Counted from the stretch's first letter, positions 18,585 through 28,527 are shown. The stretch: 54,019 nt of DNA from Henriciella sp. (GCA_002733705.1 NVWP01000037.1:1-54019), one strand, 5' to 3'. Program-made: numbers and translations. Notes: generated from the sequence alone by a model not told the origin.

Positions 18585-19987
18585 TCAGTCCGGCACGGGC
18601 TCCTTGCCACCGCCCTTGACGAAAAGAAGCAGGATGAAGCCTGCTGCAAAGAGGAGTGTCACGGGGACAAAGCCGGCCTGCTGGGAATGAAAGACGCTGG
18701 TGAAAATACCGACGAACATCGGTCCGAGCCAGCTGGTCGAATTGCCGGCAAGGGCAGCAAGGCCGAAGAAGGCGCCCATCTGGCTGGCCGGGGCAAGCCG
18801 GGTCAGCAAGGTGCGGCTGGAGGACCAGGCCGCGATCTGGAACACGAATCCCAGAAAGCCGAAGAAGACGAAAACCAGTTCCGGCAGGGTGGTGAACATC
18901 GGACCGTCCCAGACCGCTTGCGGATCGGCGACGGTCATGAAGAGGATCTTGGTTGGCGAGGCGCCGATAATCCCGATCAGGCCCACCACGGATCCCGCGA
19001 TCTCTATCTGGAAGGCGATCTTGGGGCCGAATGTTTCGTCCAGCCAGCCGGCGAGGACGCCGCCGATCAGGCCGGCCACGCAGCCGAGCAGGCCATAGAT
19101 CAGCATCTGTGTGCCATCCCACCCCATGACGCCTGCCGCATAGACCCCGCAGAGGATCAGCAGGACGCCGCCGGCATCCTGTGCCAGCGTGCGGGCCAGA
19201 AGATAGATCATCGCGTCGGAATTCTGCTTCCAGTTCCGGATCAGCCAGAAAAGGGAGCCGACGCCGGCACGGACCGAAGCTGTGCTGGCCTTTGAGCCCG
19301 AATGCGGCGCGTCCTTGCTGAAGAGGAAGAGGGGGACGGCGCATATGGCAAAGTTGACGGCGACAAGGACCGGCACCATCCGGTCCGGCTCGAATGCTTC
19401 CTTGGAGAGGCCGAACAAGGGCTGGTCTGGCAACATCAGCGCGAAGAGGATGAAGAGAAGAAGAGCGATCGAGGTGACATTGCCGAGGGAGAGCGCCATG
19501 CCTGAGGCCATGGGCTGCATGCGTGGCTTTGCCGCCGATGTCAGCATGGAGGAGAAGAGGACCTCGCCGCATGACAGCAGGATGGAGATCAGGCCCAGGA
19601 TTGCGACGACGACCCAGGGGGACAGGATGGCCCGCCGGGCGCGGCGAACCAGAGGCTCATGATCAACGGAATAAGCAGAAGGGTCAGCAGGCCCAGCCAT
19701 GGCTTGCGTGGCCCGATTGTGTCGACCGTGGCGCCGAGGACCGGCGCCACGATTGCAACCGTCAGACCGGAAATCATGCCCATCTGGGCAATCATGGCCT
19801 GCCCCTTCACCCCGTCCCCGACCACCGTGGTCGCGAAATAGGGGGCGAAAAGAAAGCCGTTGACGAGACCGATATAGGGGTCCCGCCCGGCCTGATAGGT
19901 GGCCCAGGACCAGGCCGAAAGGTCCAGCTTCCTGGAGCCGGCGATGGCTTCAGAAGGGCTGGACGGTTCCGGCTGGCCTGCGGACAT
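18585..19987 (-). pseudogene. MFS transporter, UMF1/Atg22-like, frameshifted
   Basis: Two overlapping frames together encode one transporter. The first frame (ATG at 19987, MSAGQPEPSSP) contains YIGLVNGFLFAPYFATTVV and APVLGATVDTIGPRKPWLGL, typical of UMF1-type major facilitators, and reaches SLWFAAPGG. The second frame continues AILSPWVVVAILGLISILLS and supplies the remaining membrane helices to the end at 18585. The join is near 19631-19634, where one missing base in a C/G run explains the shift. It starts 13 bp after the TonB receptor gene stop, so it is the second gene of a receptor-transporter operon. Either a recent inactivation or a sequencing/assembly error. Confidence 0.8.
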
Positions 19988-20000
19988 GATCGCCACTGGA

Positions 20001-22259
20001 CTAGTACCGGTAGCGCAGGAACACGCCGACACTGCGCGGCCGCGAATAGGTCAGCAGGTCGACCCCGAGGCTGTCGATCGGGTTGGCAGAGGTCAGATAG
20101 GCCTCATCGGTCAGGTTACGGCCCCACAGGCCCCCTTCGATATGCCCGTCCGGGGAAAGGACCGCTAGCTCTGCGCCAAGCAGCCAGAGTTCCGGATCGG
20201 ACAGACGCTCGCGGTTGGTGCTGTCGAAATAGACCTTTGAGCGATAGGACGCATCAATGCTCGGCGTGATCTGGAAGCCGGAGTCGAGATCGAACGTATA
20301 GGACGCCCGGCTCGTCAGGCTGAATTCCGGCGATTGCGGCATCGTGTTTCCGGAATAATCGTCGCCCAGCGACTGGTAGTCGCCATATTCGGCATGCAGC
20401 CAGGCAAGGCCGAGTGACAGGTCGAGATTGGCAACCGGGCGGGCGACGAACTCAGCTTCGGCGCCGTACATTTCCGACGAGGCTGCATTGTCGAGCACCT
20501 GAACCGTCAGGCCGCCGCGTTCAACCGTCGAATAGGCCTGGATGTCCTGATAGTCGTAATAGAAGCCAGACAGGTTCATCCGCAGGCGGTTGCCGAGGAG
20601 GTCACTCTTCGAGCCAACTTCAAAGGCGTCGACTGTTTCGTTGTTGTAGGGCTCAATCTGTTCGGGGCTGTCGGCATTGCCGCCGAAGAAGCCGCCGGAC
20701 TTGTAGCCGCGGCTATAGCTCGCGAAGATATTCGTCGTATCCGTCAGGTCGTATTTCAGGCCGAGCTTGCCAGACCAGTCGCTGAACGTCTTGTCGGCCT
20801 CATAGGTGAACAGGGTAATCGCCTGTTCTGCCACGGTCGAATAATCCATCGACTTTTCGTCCGCAGACCAGCGAAGTCCGGCCGTCAGGAAGAGGCGGGG
20901 CGCGATTTCATAATCGGCCTGGCCGAAGACGGCATAGGAGTCTGTCTTCTGCGTGTACGGATAGCCCAGGAAAATCACCGAATCGTCCGGGCTGGCGCCG
21001 GTCGGGTTCGACGGTGAGACGAATAGCGGACGCAGTTCGCGCAGAATGTCATAGGCGCTGTCGCTGGTCGTTTCGTCATTCATGTAATAGGCGCCAAGCA
21101 CCCATTTCAGCTTGTCGCCATCTGATGCCAGGCGAAGCTCCTGCGAGAATTGCTTCTGATCGTTGAAGTAATAAGCCTCGATCATCTGGAGCGGGCTGGA
21201 ATCGGTATTCTCGTGAGCCTTGCGCTCGACGTCCTGATAGGCCGTGATCGAGGTGAGGGTGAGACGGTCGCCGATCTCCCGGTCGACGGTGAGGGCGGCG
21301 CTCCAGAGCGAGACCTTGTCCTTGCCCTCGAAGTCTGCGGTGATGTGATACGGGTCTGGATCGGTGTCGGCAAAGCCGAGCGCGTCGGTGCACAGGCCGC
21401 TGCGGTAAAAGCCCGGCGCGCAAACGCCGTCAGGGCCCGCAGCCGCCGGGTCGGTCGGGAAAAGCTGACGCGATTTCGGCTGAACAACGCCGCCGAGATT
21501 GGTGAAGGTGTTCATTGTGAACAGCACGTCTGTCCGGTCGTCCGGCGTGTAGAGAAGCGAGCCGCGCATAGCGTAGCGCTCGGCATTGTTCACCTTGTTA
21601 CCGGTGACGGTATTGGTGGAATAGCCTTCATCTTCTGCATACTGGCCGGCGAGGCGGAAGGCGAGCTTGTCACCGACCACCGGGCCGCCGACGCCGAACG
21701 TGGCTTCCAGAGCGTCGAAGCTGCCATACTCGACCGAGGCATAGCCCTCTGGGGTGAAGGTGGGCTTCTTGGCGATCACATTGATGGCGCCGCCCGTGGT
21801 GTTGCGGCCGTACAGGGTGCCTTGCGGGCCGCGAAGAACCTCGACACGGTCCAGGTCGTAAAAGGCGGCGAACTGGGCGAGCGGCGAGCCGATATAGACA
21901 CCGTCCGCATAAAGACCGACACCGCTGGAAGAGGTCGGGTTGAAGTCATTCAGGCCAGCGCCGCGGATGAAGATCTTCGGGTTCGCGGCGGCATCAGCCG
22001 AGGCAATGCGCAGGCTGGGGACCAGATTGTCGAGCGAGGTGATGTTGTCGACGCGTTGTTTTTCCAGGGCTGCGGAGGAAAGCGCCGTAATGGAAATCGG
22101 CACATCCTGAACGTTTTCGGCGCGCTTCTGCGCGGTCACGACAATGCTCTCAAGGCGCGCCGTGGCATCTTCTTCCTGGGGCTGCGCATCCGTCTGCGCC
22201 GAAGCGGCGCCGGTCCACATGAGCGCGGCGGCGCCCGTTCCGATCAAGAGTTTTTTCAT
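20001..22259 (-). CDS. TonB-dependent receptor
   Basis: 752 residues from the ATG at 22259 (MKKLLIGTGAAALMWTGA), chosen because AAGGA precedes it. A Sec signal ends at ASA-Q; a TonB-box-like ESIVVTAQKR follows, then the plug (VPISITALSS, RGAGLNDFNP, VLRGPQGTLYGRNTTGGAINV) and a 22-strand type barrel ending in FLRYRY. Such receptors import large or scarce compounds across the outer membrane. Its divergent TetR neighbour, the transporter behind it and the surrounding catabolic genes point to an organic substrate rather than iron. Confidence 0.92.
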   Translation of the reverse strand: MKKLLIGTGAAALMWTGAASAQTDAQPQEEDATARLESIVVTAQKRAENVQDVPISITALSSAALEKQRVDNITSLDNLVPSLRIASADAAANPKIFIRGAGLNDFNPTSSSGVGLYADGVYIGSPLAQFAAFYDLDRVEVLRGPQGTLYGRNTTGGAINVIAKKPTFTPEGYASVEYGSFDALEATFGVGGPVVGDKLAFRLAGQYAEDEGYSTNTVTGNKVNNAERYAMRGSLLYTPDDRTDVLFTMNTFTNLGGVVQPKSRQLFPTDPAAAGPDGVCAPGFYRSGLCTDALGFADTDPDPYHITADFEGKDKVSLWSAALTVDREIGDRLTLTSITAYQDVERKAHENTDSSPLQMIEAYYFNDQKQFSQELRLASDGDKLKWVLGAYYMNDETTSDSAYDILRELRPLFVSPSNPTGASPDDSVIFLGYPYTQKTDSYAVFGQADYEIAPRLFLTAGLRWSADEKSMDYSTVAEQAITLFTYEADKTFSDWSGKLGLKYDLTDTTNIFASYSRGYKSGGFFGGNADSPEQIEPYNNETVDAFEVGSKSDLLGNRLRMNLSGFYYDYQDIQAYSTVERGGLTVQVLDNAASSEMYGAEAEFVARPVANLDLSLGLAWLHAEYGDYQSLGDDYSGNTMPQSPEFSLTSRASYTFDLDSGFQITPSIDASYRSKVYFDSTNRERLSDPELWLLGAELAVLSPDGHIEGGLWGRNLTDEAYLTSANPIDSLGVDLLTYSRPRSVGVFLRYRY

Positions 22260-22296
22260 TGCGGTGTCCTTTCCTTCCATCCCAATCGGAAGAATG

Positions 22297-22335
22297 GATA
22301 GCGATCACTAGCACTTTTACAATAGTTATAATTAT
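22297..22335. promoter_or_regulatory. Regulatory region between TonB receptor and tetR
   Basis: GATAGCGATCA at 22297-22307 is the reverse complement of TGATCGCTATC, found in the promoter of the dimethylformamidase-like gene (16890-16900). Further right, ATAGTTATAATTAT (22322-22335) is a near-perfect AT-rich dyad centred on TTATAA. Both lie in the 141-bp gap between the divergent TonB receptor and TetR genes, the natural place for a TetR operator. Confidence 0.4.
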
Positions 22336-22400
22336 GGTTTTGGGATGTTTTTCTGCTGTGGATGCTCTATGTGCAACAAAGGCACGGAGACCGACAAAAA

Positions 22401-23075
22401 ATGAGCACACAGAGTAAAGCGCGCTCGCGCAAGACGGTCGAAAAGCGCAAAGTGGCGACAGAGGCCAAGCAGCAACCGCAGCAGACGCGCGCGCAGGACA
22501 CCTATGAACTGATACTCAAAACGACGGGCCAGCTTCTGGACGAGGTGGGGCTGGAGCGCCTGTCGACCAATCTGGTGTGCAAGCGGGCCGGGCTGACGCC
22601 GCCGGCCCTCTACCGCTATTTCCCGAATAAGTATGCCATCCTGCGCGAACTGGGCGACAGGCTGATGGCGCGGCAGGACGAGGCTGTCCTGCAATGGATC
22701 GACGAAGGCGGGCTTCAGTCGGCAAGCCATGAAGAGGCGGTTGCCAGCAATGTCCGCCTGCAGGAGCGGGTAAATGACATCACGCGCCAGTTTCCCGGCA
22801 ACATCTTTGTGCTGCGGGCCCTGCGGGCAATTCCGCTCCTGCGTGAGGTGCGCATTGCCTCGCGGGACATGGTGGCCGAACGGATGGCGGATGCGATCGC
22901 CGCTACCGGGCACAAGGCATCACGCGAGCGCTTGCTGGAGGCGGCCTGCCTGACGACGGAATTGATGTATAGCGGGATGGAAATGGTCCTCGAAGAACCG
23001 TCACGCGACGGACATCGCATATGCGTCGATCTCGCCCGGATGATGGTGACCTATTACGACCAGCTTGAGAGCTGA
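22401..23075 (+). CDS. TetR/AcrR family transcriptional regulator
   Basis: 224 residues from the ATG at 22401 (MSTQSKARSRK). After a basic leader, a TetR HTH is visible: TYELILKTTGQLLDEVG, then LSTNLVCKRAGLTPPALYRYFPNKYAIL. The C-terminal ligand domain is helical without a known ligand signature. It resembles the TetR at 28752-29345 in the HTH region (RAG-TPP-Y-YF-NK). It is divergent from the TonB receptor and probably controls it and itself. Confidence 0.87.
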   Translation: MSTQSKARSRKTVEKRKVATEAKQQPQQTRAQDTYELILKTTGQLLDEVGLERLSTNLVCKRAGLTPPALYRYFPNKYAILRELGDRLMARQDEAVLQWIDEGGLQSASHEEAVASNVRLQERVNDITRQFPGNIFVLRALRAIPLLREVRIASRDMVAERMADAIAATGHKASRERLLEAACLTTELMYSGMEMVLEEPSRDGHRICVDLARMMVTYYDQLES

Positions 23076-23085
23076 CGCAAAGCCG

Positions 23086-23102
23086 GCCCGGAGAGGCCGG
23101 GC
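23086..23102. terminator. Hairpin between convergent tetR and P450 genes
   Basis: GCCCGG (23086-23091) and CCGGGC (23097-23102) pair around AGAGG in the 29-bp gap between convergent genes. The T-tract is poor, so termination strength is uncertain. Confidence 0.45.
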
Positions 23103-23104
23103 GT

Positions 23105-24415
23105 TCAACCGGCCTGCCGTTCCAGTGTAACCGGCAGGTGCCTCATCTGGCACATCGCATGGTTGCCGATCCAGTCATCGATATCCCCGGCGGCCTGGAT
23201 GCGTATCCCGGATTCGATCAAGCCTGCGAGCAGGCATTGCGCGGCCAGACTGGCGGCGAAACGGCCCGGACAGATATGAGCGCCCCCGCCAAAGGTTGTG
23301 GCGCCTTGCTGGGACCGGTCTGGATCAAAGCGGGCCGGTTCCGGGAAGGCCTCAGGGTCGCGATTGCCGGCGCCCCACATCATCAGGACATTCGTGCCTG
23401 CGGGAATGGTGAGCCCCGCATGTTCAATATCGGTGCGAACATATCGGTTGAGGCCGATAACAGGCGGCTCGATGCGCAGACACTCGGCCACCACTGCGGC
23501 GAGCCTTTCCGGCGGCGCATCCTGCAGGTCAGCCATGACGTCCGGGTGATCAAGGAGTGTGCGGACGGTATTGGCGACAGCAACGGCTGCGGTGTGGAAA
23601 CCATCGAAGAGGTTGCCGGCGACGAACGCGCCTGCCGTCTCTGGGACATGGCCGCCATAGTCGAGGTCGTCGGGAATATCCACGCCTTCAAGATCCGTTG
23701 CGATTTCTTCGACGAAGGGACAGCCGCCGCGCTGCAGTGATCGCATGCTGGCTGTCTCAACGATAGCGCGGTAGGTTTTTGCAGCGGCGTCGGCGCGGCG
23801 GAACGCCTCTCCGCCTGGCTGGAGATACAGCATTGGCGTCATCTTGCGGGCATGGACCGCAGCTTCAAGCGCCTCTTCATCTGTCATGCCGAGCTGATTG
23901 CCCCAGAAGCGGCCGATCAGGGGCTCGGCGATGTCTTCCACAAGGTCTATGGTTTCGCCGACAGGCAGGTTTTGCAGAAGACCGGCCGCAATAGCCTGGG
24001 TGCCCTCACGCCTTGCGCCGACCGGCCTGGGGCCGACCTGTTTGAGCAGGATACGGCGGAGGACCGGATTCAGGGGCGCGTTGCTGCTGAAGAGCTGGTT
24101 CTGGATGAGATTGGCGATAGCATAGCCGACAGGTTCTTCGCTGTCGGGGCGGTCCTCCAGAAGACCGGGAAATAGCTGGTTCGGCGCGAGCGCGGACAGT
24201 TCCGGCATCGCGGCCGTGGCCCGAAGATCCGCTTGGCGGAAAATGACAAGCGTACCATCGTTGCTGCGCAGAAAGCGCGGACCGCCGGGCTGGAAAACCC
24301 TGTCGCAGAACTGGCGGAATGCGATCCGCCCGCCATCGAAGCCATAATCTTCCAGTGTCGCGAGCGTCTCTACGTTCAGGATTGGCGGTTGGTCGGCTGT
24401 GACGTCCTCCGGCAT
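23105..24415 (-). CDS. Cytochrome P450
   Basis: 436 residues from the ATG at 24415 (MPEDVTADQPP), preceded by GGAGGG. A soluble bacterial P450 without a membrane anchor. Heme loop FGGGAHICPGRF carries the Cys thiolate ligand; the K-helix ExxR is ECLRIEPP; the I-helix reads GNLFDGFHTAAVA, so the usual acid-alcohol pair is altered (F-H-T). It would need ferredoxin and reductase partners, which are not in the window. The substrate is unknown; its place in a TonB/amidohydrolase cluster suggests oxidation of the imported compound. Confidence 0.9.
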   Translation of the reverse strand: MPEDVTADQPPILNVETLATLEDYGFDGGRIAFRQFCDRVFQPGGPRFLRSNDGTLVIFRQADLRATAAMPELSALAPNQLFPGLLEDRPDSEEPVGYAIANLIQNQLFSSNAPLNPVLRRILLKQVGPRPVGARREGTQAIAAGLLQNLPVGETIDLVEDIAEPLIGRFWGNQLGMTDEEALEAAVHARKMTPMLYLQPGGEAFRRADAAAKTYRAIVETASMRSLQRGGCPFVEEIATDLEGVDIPDDLDYGGHVPETAGAFVAGNLFDGFHTAAVAVANTVRTLLDHPDVMADLQDAPPERLAAVVAECLRIEPPVIGLNRYVRTDIEHAGLTIPAGTNVLMMWGAGNRDPEAFPEPARFDPDRSQQGATTFGGGAHICPGRFAASLAAQCLLAGLIESGIRIQAAGDIDDWIGNHAMCQMRHLPVTLERQAG

Positions 24416-24483
24416 GTGCTCTGTCCCTCCGTGGGTGTCTGCCTTCCTTTGGAGAGGCGGCAAAATATCGGTCGCAATAAAGA

Positions 24484-24495
24484 TAGCTATAGCTA
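24484..24495. promoter_or_regulatory. 12-bp palindrome TAGCTATAGCTA upstream of P450
   Basis: A perfect palindrome 69 bp upstream of the P450 start, in the 192-bp gap before the enolase-family gene. Its left edge reads GATAGC, as do other regulatory sites in this region. A probable repressor operator. Confidence 0.4.
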
Positions 24496-24607
24496 CCTTA
24501 CGGGTCTTGTACAGCCCGGGTGCCGGGTTCTCCGTCCGCGGGAAGGGCCGGACCGGCGACACCCGCCGGAAAGTTATCGTTGTTTGTGAACAAGCAGCTT
24601 CAGGGTT

Positions 24608-25786
24608 TCACGCCTCTATCGTGACCGTTGGGTGGGTCTGATATCTGTCGACCGCATCCATATCGACCTCTACGCCCCAGCCGGGCCCATCCGGCAGATG
24701 GGCGTAGCCGTCCTCATAGGTGATGCGTTCTCTAAGAAGGTCATGCTCCAGCATTGTGTGGCCCTGAAGCTCGGTCGCATTCCGGATATTGCGGGCGCGG
24801 GCTGCATGCGTGTGCAGGATGACCGCGCTGCCAAGGCCCGAAGGCTGATTGTGCAGGCAGACATCGATGCCTCTGGCGGCAGCATAATCGATGGCCTTGA
24901 GCGCATGCGTCAGCCCGCCCGGACGTTCGGGATTGATGCCGAACGTTCTGACCGCCCCCATTTCGGCAAGGGTAATCATGTCGCGCAGGCCGAAGCAGCC
25001 TTCATGCGCCATGAGCGGCACGTCTGTGCGTGACTGGACCCAGGCCATGCCGGCAAAGTCGTCGGCTTTTACGGGCTGTTCGGCAAAATCGATACAATAG
25101 GGCTTGATGGCCTCAATGCATTCAAGCGCCTCATTGGGATTGTAGGCCTGGTTATAGTCGACGCGCAGGCCGGCATCCGGGCCGATCAGGTCCCGCACGG
25201 CGCTGACGATCTCGACATCGCGGCGCCGTCCGTCCCCAAGCTTGCAGCGGAAGGATTTGATCCCGCTTTCCATTCCGGCTTTCACAAGCTCGAGAATGGT
25301 ATCGGTGGCGGTCAGCGGCAGCACCATGCTGAGCGGGATACGGTCTGTCTGTTGCCCGCCGCAAAGGTCGTGGACAGGCCGGCCGATGGAGCGCGCTGCG
25401 ACATCGAACAGGGCGAGGTCCAGCAGGCCCTTTGCCATTTCATTGCGGGCGACATTGTTATCGAATTTCTGATGGATCAGCTCACGGTCAAAGGGCGACC
25501 GGCCAAGGACGAAGCGGCCAAGCTGGGTCTTGATCACTTCGGCCATGAGCGCCGGAGAGGTGGAGCTTTCGACAAGCCAGACATAGACATCGCCGAAACC
25601 GACCACGCCGTTCTCGGTGGTCATCCGGCAGACAAGGAAGTCCCCGCCGAGCCAGTGATCGTCGACATCCAGCCCCATTGCCACCTTGCCGGTGCCCCCC
25701 TGAAGGACCTGGCGCACACGTTCCTGGAAGGGCACGAAGACCGGAAAGAGCTCGATCCTGGTGATTGGGTCGTGGGCCTGTTTCAT
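24608..25786 (-). CDS. Enolase superfamily enzyme (mandelate racemase/muconate lactonizing type)
   Basis: 392 residues. The superfamily abstracts a proton alpha to a carboxylate using Mg2+. The N-terminal cap is followed by a barrel with FRCKLGDG (Lys as base), LRVDYNQAY (first metal Asp), DFAEQPV (second metal Glu), MAHEGCFG (third metal position), NPERPGGL and CLHNQPSGLGS. The reaction (racemase, dehydratase or cycloisomerase) cannot be told. ATG at 25786 overlaps the DUF2817 stop by 4 bp, so the two are translationally coupled. Confidence 0.87.
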   Translation of the reverse strand: MKQAHDPITRIELFPVFVPFQERVRQVLQGGTGKVAMGLDVDDHWLGGDFLVCRMTTENGVVGFGDVYVWLVESSTSPALMAEVIKTQLGRFVLGRSPFDRELIHQKFDNNVARNEMAKGLLDLALFDVAARSIGRPVHDLCGGQQTDRIPLSMVLPLTATDTILELVKAGMESGIKSFRCKLGDGRRRDVEIVSAVRDLIGPDAGLRVDYNQAYNPNEALECIEAIKPYCIDFAEQPVKADDFAGMAWVQSRTDVPLMAHEGCFGLRDMITLAEMGAVRTFGINPERPGGLTHALKAIDYAAARGIDVCLHNQPSGLGSAVILHTHAARARNIRNATELQGHTMLEHDLLRERITYEDGYAHLPDGPGWGVEVDMDAVDRYQTHPTVTIEA

Positions 25787-26886
25787 TGCGGGTACCTTTT
25801 TTCAGGAGAGAGGCTTTGAAGTCCGGCCAGCGCACGGTCGAAGACGTCGCGGGCGCGGGTGAGGACCGCGTCTTTCCAGGCTTTGTCATCTGGATAGAAG
25901 ACGCGCAGGAGCCGCTGGCGGATGTCGCGGCCGCGCTCGCTTTCGACATCGCCGTGATGGGTGAGCCAGTTATCCTCGATCAGCATGCCGAGGACGGCTT
26001 TGGCCGGCTCTGTGCCGTATTCCAGGGTCATGGGGATGACCCATGTCCGGGCGCCCAGATGGTTTTCCATCCCCGCATTCATGTAGCCGCCGAGGATGGT
26101 ATCCGAGGCGCTGTGCGGGCGCGGGGTCACGAACATGTCGCCGAACCATTCAGCCGTCAGTGCCTTATGGGGCTCTTCATCGTCTGCCGCCATCATCAGG
26201 AGGCCGAGGCCGGACGGGCCGAGACCGGTGTGCACATCTATCTGAACCACGATGGCCGCATGGGAGAGATAACTGTCCCAGATCTTTTCCATCGTCCGGC
26301 GCGACCAGGCAGGTTCCCGTCCGCCAAACTGGATGCCATCGGGAAACTCATACTGGCCGCCGGTCACCGCTTTCATGAAATCGAGCGCTTCCATGGAGGC
26401 GCGCAATTCCTCGACCCTGGCAATAATCGTGTCTGCGCCCTCGGGCGGCAGTTCATCCGGGTTCAGGAGGTCGTAGAGCTCGCGGTATTTTTCATTCTGA
26501 GGCAGGCCCGCATCGAAATCGATGAAGTTGCGGTTGAGGTCCACATTGTTCTCGTTCACGCGGCGCAGGTGCGAGAAGCCATAAGGGTTCACCGCATGGA
26601 TGAGCAGGATAGCCGTATCCTCTGCAAGTGGGGGCGCATCCTCAATGAACTGACACTGGGCGGCTGAGCCGCAAAACCCCTCCACCCCGTGGATGCCGCT
26701 GGAAATGGTCAGCACACGGGTGGCATCCTTTGGACCTTTCCAGAAGACGTCCGTGTAGACCGGCTCACCGTCACGGCCCGAAACGGGGTGCTTAAACGCC
26801 TCATGCGTCCAGTCGCCCGCCGCAGCGGTCTTCTGCAGGATGAGCTTCCTTGCGGTTCTGTAGTCCGGTGAAAAACAGGATGTCAT
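25783..26886 (-). CDS. DUF2817 family, M14-like metallopeptidase
   Basis: 367 residues. The DUF2817 family is related to M14 zinc carboxypeptidases. SSGIHGVEGFCGSAAQ at about 61-76 supplies the zinc His and Glu (HxxE), NPYGFSHLRRVNENNVDLNR is a strong family motif with substrate Arg residues, and VQIDVHTGLGPSG holds the third zinc His. No signal peptide is visible, so it acts in the cytoplasm. It is first in a pair with the enolase-family enzyme (4-bp overlap) and could release an amino acid or amide group from the cluster substrate. Confidence 0.83.
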   Translation of the reverse strand: MTSCFSPDYRTARKLILQKTAAAGDWTHEAFKHPVSGRDGEPVYTDVFWKGPKDATRVLTISSGIHGVEGFCGSAAQCQFIEDAPPLAEDTAILLIHAVNPYGFSHLRRVNENNVDLNRNFIDFDAGLPQNEKYRELYDLLNPDELPPEGADTIIARVEELRASMEALDFMKAVTGGQYEFPDGIQFGGREPAWSRRTMEKIWDSYLSHAAIVVQIDVHTGLGPSGLGLLMMAADDEEPHKALTAEWFGDMFVTPRPHSASDTILGGYMNAGMENHLGARTWVIPMTLEYGTEPAKAVLGMLIEDNWLTHHGDVESERGRDIRQRLLRVFYPDDKAWKDAVLTRARDVFDRALAGLQSLSPEKRYPQ

Positions 26887-26928
26887 TTTCCGGTATCTCC
26901 GTAGGGGGCGGGAGGGGGCGTTCCGACT

Positions 26929-28527
26929 TCAGCGACTGACGAACTCACCGCGGATTATTGTCTCCCGGACTTTCAGCCCGGCGATTTCCTGCGGGGATAC
27001 AGAGAGCGGATCGGCGTTGAGGATGACGAGGTCGGCCTGCTTGCCGTGTTCAAGCGTCCCCTTGAGGTCTTCCTCGAACTGCAGCCAGGCGGCGTTACGT
27101 GTGTACATGGCGAGGGCATCCTCAATCGAGATGCCCTGCTCGGGGTGGAAACCGCCGCGATTGACGGCAAAATCGAGGGCGGCGACGACATCGGTCGACT
27201 CGATGGGCGCGTCCGATGAGCCAGCCACGACAATGCCGGCGTCAATGAAATCGCGGAAAGGGTAGGCTTGGGCGGCGCGGGCTTCGCCGAGCCGCCGGGG
27301 CAGCCAGTCGCTTTCCGAGCGGATAAAGAGGGGCTGTGTGCAGATGCTGAGCCCGGCTTTGGCGATCCGCGCGACGAGGTCTTTCGAGGCGATCGAGGCA
27401 TGTTCGATCCGGTGGCGGTGACCGGGGCGCGGATGTGCGTCGAGAAGCCGCTCGAACAGGCGCACACAGTTTTCGATGCCTTTGTCGCCAATGGCGTGGA
27501 TGCAGACCTGATAGCCAGCGAGATGCGCCGCTTCCATACGCGCATAGATCTCGTCATCCGAGAGCGTCATATAGCCATGCGAGCAGGTCTTGTCGGCATA
27601 GGGTTCGGTCATGCAGGCGGTGCAGGAGCCGAAAGTGCCGTCTGCAAAGATCTTGAAGGCGCGCGTAACCGTATGCTGGTCCGGATCGTTGAGCGGCGAC
27701 TCGATAGCCGACTTTATGCCTTCCATCGTCTTGCCGATGATGATCGCATAGACCGATTGCGGGATAAGGCCGCGAAGCTGAGGGAAGAGCAGCGCTTCCA
27801 TTCTGCTGGAGGCACCGCCGGGGCCTTCCTCGTCACTCTGAAGCATGGCCCCGATCGAGGTGATGCCGGCCTCTGCGAGCTGGTCGAAGACCCCCTGGCT
27901 GGCGGCGAGCATGCGTTCGGGGCGAGGCGAGGGAAAATGCTGCATCGGCAGGCCGATGGCTTTTTCCTCAAAGATGCCGTTCAGGCTGCCATCCTGATAG
28001 CGCCCGATCACGCCGCCATAGGGTGCCTCCACGCTCTCTTCTATCCCAGCGGCATCGAGGGCCTTTGTGTTGACGATCACGCTGTGGCCATCGCGCGAAT
28101 AGATGAGCACCGCTTTCCCGGGAAACATCCCGTCGAGTTCGCGGCGGGTCAGTTGTTCACCGGCGGGCAGGGATTTGGCTTCGAACTGCACGCCCATCAG
28201 CCATTCTTCCTCAGACAGGTCAGCGAGTTTCGAGGTGAGACGGACCTTTACCTCTGCCAGGTCCCTGGCATGCTCCAGATCGGCATTCATCGCGAAGAAA
28301 ATCATCGGCATCGGGTGCAGGTGCGGGTCGATGAAACCCGGCAGGAGCGCCTGGCCCTCAAGGTCGTGCTCTGTGAGGTTCACGCCGTGCCGGTGCGCCC
28401 AGTCGAGCGCTTCCTGACGGGGGCCGGTAAAGGCAATGCGTCCTTCATGCGTCACCAGGCTTTCAGGCGAGGTTTCGCCCTTCGCCATCGTCACAATCGG
28501 ACCATTGAAAAAGAGATAGGCGGTCAC
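26929..28527 (-). CDS. Amidohydrolase family protein, YtcJ-like
   Basis: 532 residues. Metal-dependent amidohydrolase of the YtcJ/amidohydrolase-3 group: LPGFIDPHLHPMPM supplies the first metal HxH, YQVCIHAIGDKGIENCV and HRHRIEHASIAS the later His residues, and VAGSSDAPIESTDVV the catalytic Asp. The C-terminal QADLVILNADPLSVSPQEI strand closes the small beta domain. Start is GTG at 28527 with AGGAGG 8 bp upstream. Its own promoter region (28528-28751) holds a strong dyad. Possible role: hydrolysis of an amide or cyclic compound in the cluster. Confidence 0.88.
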   Translation of the reverse strand: MTAYLFFNGPIVTMAKGETSPESLVTHEGRIAFTGPRQEALDWAHRHGVNLTEHDLEGQALLPGFIDPHLHPMPMIFFAMNADLEHARDLAEVKVRLTSKLADLSEEEWLMGVQFEAKSLPAGEQLTRRELDGMFPGKAVLIYSRDGHSVIVNTKALDAAGIEESVEAPYGGVIGRYQDGSLNGIFEEKAIGLPMQHFPSPRPERMLAASQGVFDQLAEAGITSIGAMLQSDEEGPGGASSRMEALLFPQLRGLIPQSVYAIIIGKTMEGIKSAIESPLNDPDQHTVTRAFKIFADGTFGSCTACMTEPYADKTCSHGYMTLSDDEIYARMEAAHLAGYQVCIHAIGDKGIENCVRLFERLLDAHPRPGHRHRIEHASIASKDLVARIAKAGLSICTQPLFIRSESDWLPRRLGEARAAQAYPFRDFIDAGIVVAGSSDAPIESTDVVAALDFAVNRGGFHPEQGISIEDALAMYTRNAAWLQFEEDLKGTLEHGKQADLVILNADPLSVSPQEIAGLKVRETIIRGEFVSR

